Below, one piece after another: positions 54,023 to 64,000 of a stretch of 64,000 nt of DNA. The notes under the pieces are model-generated. The model was not told where the DNA came from, searched no databases, and saw nothing but the letters and a program-made list of their open reading frames with translations. A program made the translations under genes and the position numbers. Numbering within the stretch: the stretch's first letter is position 1; the number at the start of each line of letters is the position of its first letter. Source of the DNA: Salminus brasiliensis (taxonomy: Eukaryota > Chordata > Actinopteri > Characiformes > Bryconidae); NCBI RefSeq assembly GCF_030463535.1, contig NC_132880.1, positions 41,235,842 through 41,299,841 of the forward strand, read 5' to 3'.

Positions 54023-55479
54023 TTTTTGTGCATGCTAATGTACCAGTAGGATAAAACACGCTGGGATCCCTGGGAAATGTCACACCTTACTACATTGGTG
54101 GAGTAAGGCAGGACATTTGGACACACCCTGCAGTCTCAGTCGTTAGACCATACCCTCCACATATTTCCATAGATTCTTTCTACACACAGACAATCAGCTT
54201 CCTCAGCTTCCTGATAGTGTACACCACATTGCAGTGGAGTTGTTTATGTTTATAATGAACCTCTTGCATATTTGAATGGTGTGCCGATGTCATTTGCATT
54301 TGTTTGCCATTGGAAACATAGGATTTTAATGCCAGTTTATAGTCCTATAGTGTTTAGCAGTGTTGGAGGTTGTTTTATTTATGGAAGCAAATGACAATAT
54401 AAAATATGCGTGTGTGTATGTGTGTGTGCATGTGCATGTTCTAGCCCATATGTATGTGTTTGGCCAAGCAAGATCTCAGGTATGGGAGGGGGTGAGGAAG
54501 GGTGCGGCTTCTGAAGGAATGTGCAAGTACGACTAAAGGAGTCACCACCGTTCACCACACCCAACACTCACTCATTCTCCACACACACACTTTTTTCTGT
54601 GTACACAAGGTGACACCTTAAATGCTAGGTACACTCATACATGCACCTTTTACCATGTCACAAACTCATTATACTGAACACACCACACATACAGTATATA
54701 TATATATATATATATCATGCATCCAAGACTTTCTAGTATACCTGGACATTTAGAAAACACACACACGTTAATGTTCTGCTTAGCTTAATAGTCTTGACAC
54801 CAGGAACATAAAAGGCTGCCTGAAAAATCCCTTGCACACCCCAGCATGTGAGTTTGTTGTGGAGGCTGAGTGAGAGAGTATGACTGAATGGAAGAGGATG
54901 TTGTTTATTCCTTCAGTGAACTAGGTCTGAATGTACAGACCTGTACTGCAGGAAAATTCTGCTTATGCCCATTAGTGTGTTTGAGGTTAAACAGTCAGGA
55001 AGAAACTGTCACGCTGTGAAACACCAAACAGACTGACAGGTAAACTCTTCTATCATTTTAAAGGCCTTTACAAGTTATATCATAGCGCAGTGCCAGCCAT
55101 TAGACTGGCTGTCTTTAGCTAAAGAGCTGAATTACCTCGGTAAAGGTTGAACTCTGAGTTGGGTATAAAGGCTGCTCTCTCTGCCTTTTGTCACAGACTC
55201 CAGTGGACCCACCCACACTCCTCTTCCTGCTGTAATATTACACCTGTGTATCATGTGGCTTACCGTCCATTCTCTTCTAGATGGACACCCAGGCCTGCTT
55301 TATCTGGATGCTAAGTTCCTGAGAAGAGTCTCGGATTCTGCTTAGTGATTTTTTTTTCTGTTAGATTTAGCATGTATACAATCAGCCTCCTTTAACTGTG
55401 TATTCTCTTTGTTTTATGTATGACGTGAAGGTTCTCCACTGTGATTCTACTGACTGAATTTAAAATGACCAATAAAGCT

Positions 55480-55735
55480 AAAATAGAGAGCACTGCTCCA
55501 CAGCTCAATGCTGGGGGTGCTTTTTACTCCTCTATCTCATACATGGCATTAGGCATGGTGCCAGTAGGTTCATGTTCTCCTCCAGAGAGTACTTTTCTTG
55601 TGGCAGTACTTCTCTACAGAGACTAGACAGGTGATGTGTGTGCATTTGCACACCTGTGTTTGCAATTGGTGCAATTTAAAGTAGCTGATTGCATTTATTA
55701 GAAAGGTTGTCCACATTTGGACATATAGTGTACAT
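55480..55735. repeat. Dispersed fish repeat, copy 3
   Basis: Same family as 31535 and 33285: it shares CAGCTCAATGCTGGGGG, TTAGGCATGGTGCCAGTAGG and the end GTCCACATTTGGACATATAGTG. Confidence 0.6.
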
Positions 55736-56430
55736 TCAGTGCGCCTAGTATTTGGTAATGTGTCCCCTAGCAAGGAGCACCTTGATCAAATGCTTCTGGC
55801 ATAATTCTGATTGAATATGTGACCACTCTTCTTGATAGACTTGATAGAGTTCAATTGAATTTGTTGGTTGATAGGGTTGAGGTCAGGATTTGGGAAGACC
55901 ATTCCAGAGGCTTAATGTTAGCTTGCTGTAACCATTCCACAACCATTTGTGATTTGTTTTTGGTGTCGTTTTTCTGTCGCAACACCCAGTATTGCCCAAC
56001 TAGCTTGCTGATGGTTTGAGGTTATGCTAAATTCTGATGTAATCCTCCTTCATTATTCAATCCACTGTGGCAGCCAGTCACCCCCCAGAACATGGTGCAA
56101 CCTCCACTGTGTTTAACAGTTCATTGTTCTTGGGTTTAAATGCTTCACCTTCACTCCTCCAATAACACCTCTGGTTATTGTGGCCAACTCTCTGTCCATG
56201 GCAGTGTAAAACTCACTTGACTGTAGCCAGTCTCACTGGTGTTCCAGCAGCTTCCAGTTCATGACAGTCCTGTACCTTGATGGTTAAAGGTAACAGTTAG
56301 GGTCTTCTTCCAGACCTTGGAGTGGCTACACTTCCCAATAACTTGTGCTTACGTACAGTTGTTTGAATTAATGACCTTCTGTGTCCTATAGAAAACACAG
56401 CCTTTCCTTTTGCAAACCTATTGTAAAACA
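55736..56430 (-). mobile_element. Degenerate Tc1-like transposon, minus orientation
   Basis: The plus strand reads as the reverse complement of a Tc1-type element, for example TTGAGGTCAGGATTTGGGAA and CAGAACATGGTGCAACCTCC, which resemble text found in similar fish elements. Multiple stops show it is inactive. Ends were not resolved. Confidence 0.5.
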
Positions 56431-56899
56431 GTGTTTCAGGCACCTACCATCCATAACCTTTTACATCTTAGCAATATAATTGTGCAGAAATGTAAAATGA
56501 ATCCCATTTAATTCTTCTTTAGGCTCTCATTACTGTCATAAAAATAACTGCCAATTTTGTTAGTGTTTACAATGCGAATGCACATTCACCTGCTATTCTT
56601 CCATTATACTGTATACTGAGTGGTACAGCTTTGGGGGTTTTTTCAGTGTTAGATGTTCATAATGTCCTGTTGCTCTGCCAATGAGCGCAGTTGTAATTTG
56701 AAGTTCCTGTTCCTGTCAGGACCTGAAAGGTAGCATACTTTCATGTTCTTTTTACCTCCAGGACCAGAACAGATTAAAATTGTAAAAAGAATATTGTAAA
56801 CTTAAATGTAAATATGTTTCACTGCACTGTAATTATATTAGTGATGTCCTCATAGCGAGATATATAATATTGAATAGTTAATATTATTATTATTATATT

Positions 56900-56970
56900 A
56901 TTGTATTGTATGTAGTATAAGTTATTGTATTGTATGTAGTATAAGTTATTGTATTGTATGTAGTATATTT
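56900..56970 (+). repeat. 24-bp tandem repeat, three copies
   Basis: Unit TTATTGTATTGTATGTAGTA plus TAAG, repeated about three times with almost no change. Confidence 0.9.
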
Positions 56971-58984
56971 TCTTCTCTTAAGGACAAACCTGGGATCTAC
57001 ACATCCAGCCTAAATCGGGAGATTGCAAACTGACAACTTGTCCTGCAGCTTTACGCTGGTTACAAATCACATGGATAAGATATTCATGGTGTGACGCACT
57101 TTAATAACTAATGGTTCTCTGAGCGATGCCATAGAACAGGGATATTTAATTAAAATTCCAAGTTAGGTCCAGTTAGAGAAACTTTTCTCAAGCCAAGGCC
57201 TGAAACATCATAATGTCTAACTTTCATTATGATTCAGTGTCATATCCTGTATATTGGAGTAGCCTAGTTAGTTACATCAATATGTTATGTTGTCAAGAAC
57301 TGAATGTCACATCAAATAACTAGTGCAATTACAAATTAGTATATTTCACCTATATTTATTGTCATTTTCACACTGAACTGGATGAATTATAAATAACAAA
57401 TACTCTAAATAAATGTTCGTTTCTCATTTCAAGTAACTTGAAAATAAAACATCAAGTCTATAAAATAAAATAGAATAAAATAACGAGCCTTGTCTCCAAG
57501 TTTCTTGTCTTGTAGGAAGAATAATATGAATTTACGCTCCTCTGATATGCTTTCTTCTCCAACTGCTGTTTTGCTCCAGTAAACCACTACTGTAAAGGCC
57601 AAAACATTGACGCAGATTAAATTAAACACATCACCAAAATTAAATAGTTCTCAATAGTTTAGCAGTTTATAGGTCCAGGATCGGATAGGCCAGCATCTGG
57701 ATCCTGACCCGGACCGCCGGTCCGCCCTTTAGTGACCTCTTCCATACATTAACCACCTTTGGTTCCCGTAAAGAATCACATTTGTAAAAAGATGTATGAG
57801 TGTGAAGAATTATTCAAGTTACATCAAGTGAAGATTTTTTAGACCTTTAAAATGTCCTTCACACTCAATTCACACTCGATTACAAACAAGATATTGCTTA
57901 AAGAATCATTTGAAGCATCTTTATTGTAAAACATGACTTGATGACGCTACAACAGACTGCAGAGAAAAGCTGATTCAAAGACTTGCAATCATTCTCAGGA
58001 CTGTCATTATAGCTGGAAGCTTTTTCACGCCATACAAGTTAGACCAGAACTTTCCTGTGCTTCAGGTGTGTAACCTAAGTCTGTTTAATAGGGGTAATTG
58101 CATAGTTTTAAAATGATTACTACTCACATGAATTGCACGCTTTGTTAGAAGTTAGTGGTTAGAATGCAGATGCATCTTTGATGCCTTTTAAATGTCAGAC
58201 CAAAATAAGCATTAGTATTCTGCTCAGCACAGTCTAGGGTGGTACCAATCACAATGGGTCAGTATATATCATTCTGGTGAGCAATACACCATGCATTCCA
58301 TTGATTAATGATGAAACAGAAAGAGAAATTGCTGTTTTCACTGCAGCAAAATTCAAGGCCAGTTTTAATCTGTGCAGGAAACTTTCCCATCTGATTTCTC
58401 TGTTATATCTGTATGTCTGGCTGGCTGTGATGTAAGCTGAGGTAGTCATAATTGTTATTACCAAAGGTCAGGATATCTAACCAGTTAAACCTGCTTGTTT
58501 GTGCAGTATTTCACTGTTCCTGTTGCTCGACTTAGTCTCGCTGCAGTGCCGGTGCCCTGCCCTGCTGGAGGGCATGCCCTCATCCACTTTTTCTTCTTGT
58601 CTACTAATCTAAGCACACAATAACACCCACAACAGCAGGTGGCCTGTGCTCCAGCTCCCAGAAAGATAACATTATGCCTCATAGGTTCTTATTATTGAGA
58701 CCAGCTCATCACTGATTAACAGGTAGTGCCAGTCCTTCTGGCCACAGCAGTTCATGTAATGTTTACTGCATGGAACTAAGAAAGTGAGAGATTGTTGTAT
58801 GACAATATGAGATTCTGTCAACAAGTGAATGTCGATGCTACAATCTCCAAAATTAGAATTAGAATTGGAGAGGATTCACAGCCGTTGCACACCAGTACAA
58901 CAGAATTCCACCTCCACATGTAATCCATCCATGACACACACACTCACACTAGTGATTATGGTTGTGGAAACACACATCCAGAGC

Positions 58985-59205
58985 AGAGGACAGCTACCAC
59001 AGAGCCTGGGGAGCAATTGGAGTTTAGGTGCCTTGCTCAAGGGCACCTTAGCCATGAATGCTGAGGGAGGGGCAAGCGGTGTTCTGTCACTTCACCCATC
59101 CTTTATTTCCCGCTGGTCTAGGTTATTGAACCAGCTGCCCTCCAGTTTCAAACCCACTTCTCTCAACTTTAAGCCACAGCTGCTTTTTTCAGGTTCACGC
59201 TGAGC
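58985..59205. repeat. Dispersed fish repeat (GGTGCCTTGCTCAAGGGCAC family)
   Basis: TGCCTTGCTCAAGGGCACC at 59029-59047 and the downstream TCAAACCCACTTCTC phrase are familiar teleost repeat text. No coding function. Confidence 0.5.
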
Positions 59206-59639
59206 CATTCAGTACCCAAAGTACCTAAAAGGAATAAACTGTTTTTTAGCAAATTAAATGATGAAATAACAACAGTTGTCAAAGTCAGAGTTCATTGTGT
59301 TGTTTAATAATTCATTTCAAAAATATGCCTTTTTAAGAAAAAAATGTTTTTGTTTTTTTACCTTGTATTTTAAAGTATTTAAACTGCTAATAAATTTCAT
59401 TTTGTACTGGAGCTACAAGGCTAATGCAACTACATAATGGAGGTTAAATCTTATAAAATCTTTAAATGATATTCACTTCTTTTGTATCAGCCTTGTACGT
59501 CCAGTGCAAAACTAAAGAAGCAAGCATCAGACACCAAACATGTCTTGGCTGATCAACTATGCTTGCGGTAAGGAGAAAACTATGTAAGGTTGATATTTGG
59601 CCAAGCTATTGCTTTAAGAACGCTTTCACTTCCACCTTG

Positions 59640-60010
59640 TTTGGTGCAGACCAATGAAACCTTTTCTTTGATTGAGATTGAGACCCTGTTTACCCCTGGC
59701 ACAATCTGTCTTGGTAATCTGATCACTTAAGAGGTGGTCAGGGACACATATGGACACATACCATTTGTGTTGCGATGCATACTCAACACAAAGGCCTACC
59801 TTATCAATTGCATCATCACAGAGTACAAAAGTAGCTTTGTGGTATCCTTCATCTTTCTGTCATCAGCTTCGTTATGGGTCTCATTTGCAGCTCATGTGAC
59901 CTACATGTTTGCAACAGCCTGTATAATTACATGGACAACTTGTGGAAGGGTTTGTCTGACAACAAATGCAGCAAAAGAAAGTCTTAGTAAATGTGGGTAG
60001 AACCTTTTCA
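59640..60010. repeat. MITE-like fragment related to the 28470 family
   Basis: GAGACCCTGTTTACCCCTGGCAC near 59681 matches the end of the element at 28470 with few differences. The partner end was not found, so this is a fragment. The 88-codon frame inside has no other support. Confidence 0.4.
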
Positions 60011-60449
60011 TCTGTCATGAAGTCTGTCAAGTCTGTCAGTGGTAACCGGAGATGTATTCAAGACACTTGGAAATGATAAGCAAGCTAGGAGTGAACAGAA
60101 GTGGTAGGCAGTTTTGCGCACTGCTGGTAGAAATACATTGTTACAATGCATGTCATGTTCTTCTCAGTGTGTAGCAGTGCTCTATGTCAAGTTTTTTTTA
60201 TTTTTATGGATGATTATATTATTTTAGAAGTATGAGCTGCTGATGATATTAATGGCAGACAGACAACAAAATAATCATGGTTTGATTTTTGGCACATGGG
60301 CTTAAGAATGCTTTTCCAAAAGATCAAGTAGGGATTACTTTTGCTACTCTGGTTGTGATACATTGTGATACAGGTACACATTAAAGGGAAATTCCATCCG
60401 TTTTCAACATTATTACACAATTTAATTGTAAAGATGGTCGTCCCACCGT

Positions 60450-60495
60450 TTGCAAGCATTTAGCAGATACCCTTATCCAAAGGGACTTACAAAAG
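60450..60495 (-). repeat. SINE-like tail fragment
   Basis: GCATTTAGCAGATACCCTTA followed by TCCAAAGGGACTTAC is the reverse complement of the ubiquitous teleost GTAAGT...TTTGGATAA...CTGCTAAATG phrase found at the ends of several fish SINE-type repeats. Confidence 0.5.
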
Positions 60496-61599
60496 TGTTC
60501 TGCTGGTTACTCAGAAAAATACCCTTAGATAGTTTGTATCAGCTTAGATACCTCTAAGCTTAGACGCTACTAAATATAAAAGTCAGTATGGAGACCATAA
60601 TACTCGGCACTACACTTCTGCCAAGTCCTCTTGGAAGAGATCAGTCATTCAGCCATTTAGATATGTTGATGGTTGAGCAGATGGATGCTAATGTTATAGG
60701 GCACCTCATGTCTGTGTTACTTTCTGGCTCTCGTTTTGTAGGCTGTTCTAGTCATATCTGTCGGAGTCACTAGCCACACTTTGATATTGTTTATATTCTC
60801 GATACTCCGATCCAAATAGAACTACTTCTACCTATTTGTTCTTTTTGCGAGTTAGCGACTGCCCACCTGTTCAACCTGACCCTAATGGAAGACTGACAGG
60901 TGGACAGTTAAATTGTATTAATATTTAATGCCTCTAAACGCCCACTGAAAGTTATCACAAAATATTATACAAAAAAGTACAAATTCTGAGAACAGACATT
61001 AACAACATAACAACCAGAAGATGTGTGGATTCACTGGTTGTTTTTGATTGTAAATAAAATGGCTAAATTTTAGTTGTAGACATGGCAAACTCAAGTTTCC
61101 ATCACCAGCACAAAAACATTTCACATTAAATCACTCTGAATGACTTCACTGGAAGCATACAGTCAAATTCCCCATTAAATATCCCCTTAATTTTGCAACA
61201 TTATGGATAGGGTCATGGCATTATAGAAATCTAGATTTTGTAATATGGATGTAAAACAGAAATTTGATTGTTTTTGGCATACATGGAGGCAGATGTGAAA
61301 ATAACAGAGTGCTTGTGTCCCTGCCAAATCCCTGACTAATCAATGAACACCTATTAATCTAATTTGGTGCACTGCAAAACCAATCAACTGAAACACAATG
61401 GCCCCTATTCATCCGGTCTATGTATAAACAAGTGCAAACTGAAGAGTGTGGAAAGATGTACGTGTGACCAGTATAGGACTTCAGAACCAGCGAAGACTTA
61501 AGACTAAGTTCTCATTTTGTCACATACTATTTTCCAGTGTCCTTCCCCAGTCTGCCCCACATGCATACAATTGTCTACCTGCCCTGTTTCAGGCTCCTC

Positions 61600-62090
61600 C
61601 GTTGACCGTGGCCGCGTTCCCAATCCCAGGCTGCAGCCGAGGTAGGCTGCATTTCTCGGCCGCTACGTCATAAAAGGACGTCCTAGAGTGAAGGAGCCTT
61701 TGTTTTTCTACAGCCTAGAAATGCAGCCTACGTTCGGAGCGATTTCCAGGATGCAGCGGATGTATCCTTCCTGGCCCTCGGTTTCTCACAGCTCTCAGCG
61801 CATGTACAATGCGACGGAAAAAAAACAGGAAGCAGAACCACAAAAAAGCGGAAGGCAAAGCCTCCGCAGTAGAGTTCATTTAAAACTGTTAGTTTTCATA
61901 ATTATAACTAATTTCCGTGAAGAAATGGAAATGCAAGAGGCACAGTGCAAGGGGCTCCAAGTTTCACACCGCAATTGTTAGAGGAGGGACCTTTTTGGTG
62001 ACGTCACTGCGCTGCCTCGTTTAAGGAGTCTTCATGGGACAGTCCCACTGAGGACTCGTCTTTACCTGGGCTGCAACCAGCTAGTGGGGC
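61600..62090. mobile_element. GC-rich non-autonomous element, class uncertain
   Basis: A compositionally distinct, GC-rich island begins TGGCCGCGTTCCCAATCCC and ends near GGGCTGCAACC, with weakly complementary ends. It contains no supported gene. A short CG-rich promoter is an alternative reading, but no exon follows it. Confidence 0.35.
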
Positions 62091-62159
62091 TAAATACAAC
62101 AAAAATGCCTTCAGTATGTTCATGAGCCCATGGCTGTCCATATATGAGTGTTTTAGGGT

Positions 62160-62365
62160 CCCCCTGTGGATGCTACATTATCCAAGAGGGTTGCTAGGGT
62201 GTTGCTTAGACGTCTCTAAATGGGGTGGGTACTATGGTGGTGCTTGGTGATTGCAAGGGTATCTCAAATGATTGCTGTGATATTTCAGGTGGTTGTTATG
62301 GTTTCACTGGTGGTTGCTGTGCTACCCCATGTGGTTGGTTGGTTGTTACTACAATGGCATTTACT
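62160..62365 (+). repeat. GGTTGCT-type degenerate minisatellite
   Basis: Repeated variants of GGTTGCTAGGGTG, GGTGGTTGCTGTG and TGGTTGTTATGG. Open frames on both strands across it are artefacts. Confidence 0.7.
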
Positions 62366-62544
62366 GCATTTGGCATAATCTGAAGGACTCCACGGCTGCC
62401 ACTTGGCTGTTGGATACTGCTTTCCTTCACATTATCCAACAGCCCTGTGTCAGAGTCCTTCAGGTTTCTGGAAACAACCATTTTCCAGGATTGTAAAGTG
62501 GGAGACCAACATCAACTCTTTCCTAAAAAAAAGGCCCCAAAGAA

Positions 62545-62880
62545 GATGCTGTTTCTCCAGATATTTATTACACCCTGCTTCACTTTGTAGAACCACTTTT
62601 GCTAGGTACTATCCACTGCATACTGGGAACACCTCACAAGACCTGCCTGATGTTTTGGAGATGCTCTGACCCAGCCGTCTAGCCATCACAATTCGGCCCT
62701 TGTCAAAGTAGCTCAGATCCTTATGCTTGCCCATATTTCCTGCTATAAACACGTCACCTTCAATAACTGACTGTCCACCTGACAAATGTCACTGTAGATA
62801 ATTAGATAATAAGATAATCAACATTTTTCACTTCACCTGTCAGTGGTGTTAATGTTCTGGTTAATCAGTGTATACTATAT
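62545..62880. mobile_element. Tc1-like 3' fragment
   Basis: It matches the 38650 copy (ACTGCATACTGGGAACAC, GGCCCTTGTCAAAGTAGCT) and ends at GGTTAATCAGTGTAT near 62860-62874, the inverted form of the terminal repeat at 38656. No intact transposase. Confidence 0.65.
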
Positions 62881-63429
62881 ATTGTTTGTAAATAATATGT
62901 ATATTGTTAACATACTAGAAAGACACCAGAAGCAAGAACCAAACCTCTTGTATCTTTCTCATACTTGGCCAATACATCTGATTCTGATTAGCTGAAGTGT
63001 TGTACCATAGGTTGCCACTGAAACCCATTTACCCAATGGATCCTTCATCTCCAGCAGAAATTAGTATATTATAGTATATTATTAATTAGTATATTACTAT
63101 ACCTAGATTAGTCAGTACCATACAGACACGATACACTCATACACCTGAAGAGACAGACAGCATAACGTTAACATCATATTCTGCACCAGATTTAACAAGT
63201 AAAGCCTGCTGGGACGCGTTCTTCCCTGGTTAGTCAGCAGGGGGCGCCACACACCGCGCAAACGCTTTAACCTACCTCCGTTTTAGCGCTTTAAGTATTA
63301 AATAGAAAATATTACGTGTGTATAAACAACGGCTGTGAAATATAGCTAGTTACACAAACAACAAGCTAAAGTTTGGTTAAAAATTCGAATTATTTAATTT
63401 ATAAAATCGCAAGTATTCACAGACATCCG

Positions 63430-63864
63430 TGATTAATAGTAGGTTGTTGACCGAGCCGCCATTTTTATTAGGGGCAAAGCCCTCAAACGGCTCTGGCGAT
63501 CTTTTAATAAATATTTCTACGTGTTTTTTTGTTTGTTTGTTTTTTTGGGGGGGGCGAGGAGAGAAAATTTTACGTTAAATTTCACCACACCTCCATGATT
63601 ATCCGGACTGGTGGATCATTTTTGCTAAACTGGCTGAGATATTCAGACCAGCAGGTGGACATGTCGTGGAGGAAGTGGCGCTCACGGCTGTGTGTTTCCG
63701 TGTGAAGGTGCAGGTCGTGTGTGTGTGAGACAGACGGGGAGAGAGAGAGAGAGAGAGAGAGGGGGAGAGAGAGAGTGAAGCCTGACCTCGATAATATCCA
63801 GTAGCGCACACAGAACAAGCACGGCTGCTGTGGACATTGTACTGCACTGAGCGACCCTGAGGAG
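63430..63864 (+). promoter_or_regulatory. Probable promoter and first exon of a plus-strand gene leaving the window
   Basis: GCCGCCATTTT at 63455-63465 is a YY1-type site often found at housekeeping promoters. The region is CG-rich. A strong donor (GGAG followed by GTGAGT) ends an exon at 63864, and the preceding 100 bases have no convincing start codon, so this would be a 5' UTR exon. A (GA)n run lies at 63737-63775. Gene identity is unknown. Confidence 0.45.
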
Positions 63865-64000
63865 GTGAGTGTCGGTAGCTGTATTGCCGGTAGTGACGGT
63901 GGCGGGTTCACCTGCTTAGTGCGTTGCTTCCCTGCGTTACAGTAAACAGCTGTTAGCAGGCTGAGCTGGCCCAGATATAACCTGCGGATTACTAGGGGAG

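Noticed and set aside
63582-63911. Minus-strand frames of 109 and 82 codons
   Set aside because: They translate the (GA)n run and CG-rich promoter DNA and give Ser/Leu repeats.

Overview
The window is vertebrate nuclear DNA, almost certainly from a teleost fish. Genes are split by GT-AG introns. The intergenic DNA carries Tc1/mariner relics, LTR-like pieces, short inverted-repeat elements and teleost-type short repeats, and two genes are recognisable vertebrate orthologues (syce1 and fam83h). The repeat families look like those of otophysan fishes (characins, catfishes), but I cannot fix the species.

Layout. (1) 1-19060, plus strand: the 3' part of a large multi-exon gene that is already running at base 1. 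I could chain 26 coding exons in perfect splice phase (at least 1441 codons). It has three copies of an exon-encoded module: a short leader exon, a U1/matrin-like C2H2 zinc-finger exon, an aromatic/helical exon, an exon of exactly 58 nt, and a helical exon. A Ser/Thr/Pro/Tyr-rich C-terminal tail follows. I do not recognise the family by name. (2) 19060-28365: repeat-rich intergenic DNA with LTR-like elements, a large inverted-repeat structure, and a 1.76 kb minisatellite with 38-bp units and higher-order structure. (3) 28366-34529, plus: a smaller, partly eroded tandem relative of the first gene, built from the same exon classes but lacking the histidine half of its finger. (4) 36966-42479, plus: syce1, a meiotic synaptonemal-complex central-element protein; ten exons in phase give 206 aa. 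(5) 44412-48659, minus, tail-to-tail with syce1: fam83h, four coding exons giving 1221 aa, with a probable non-coding first exon near 52.7-52.96 kb. (6) 53-63.4 kb: long repeat-rich intergenic DNA. (7) 63.4-63.86 kb: a probable promoter and first exon of another plus-strand gene leaving the window.

There is no operon-like cooperation between these genes. The most interesting content is the modular zinc-finger gene and its decaying tandem copy, where the exon-phase grammar makes the repeats visible even though the amino-acid sequences have diverged strongly.
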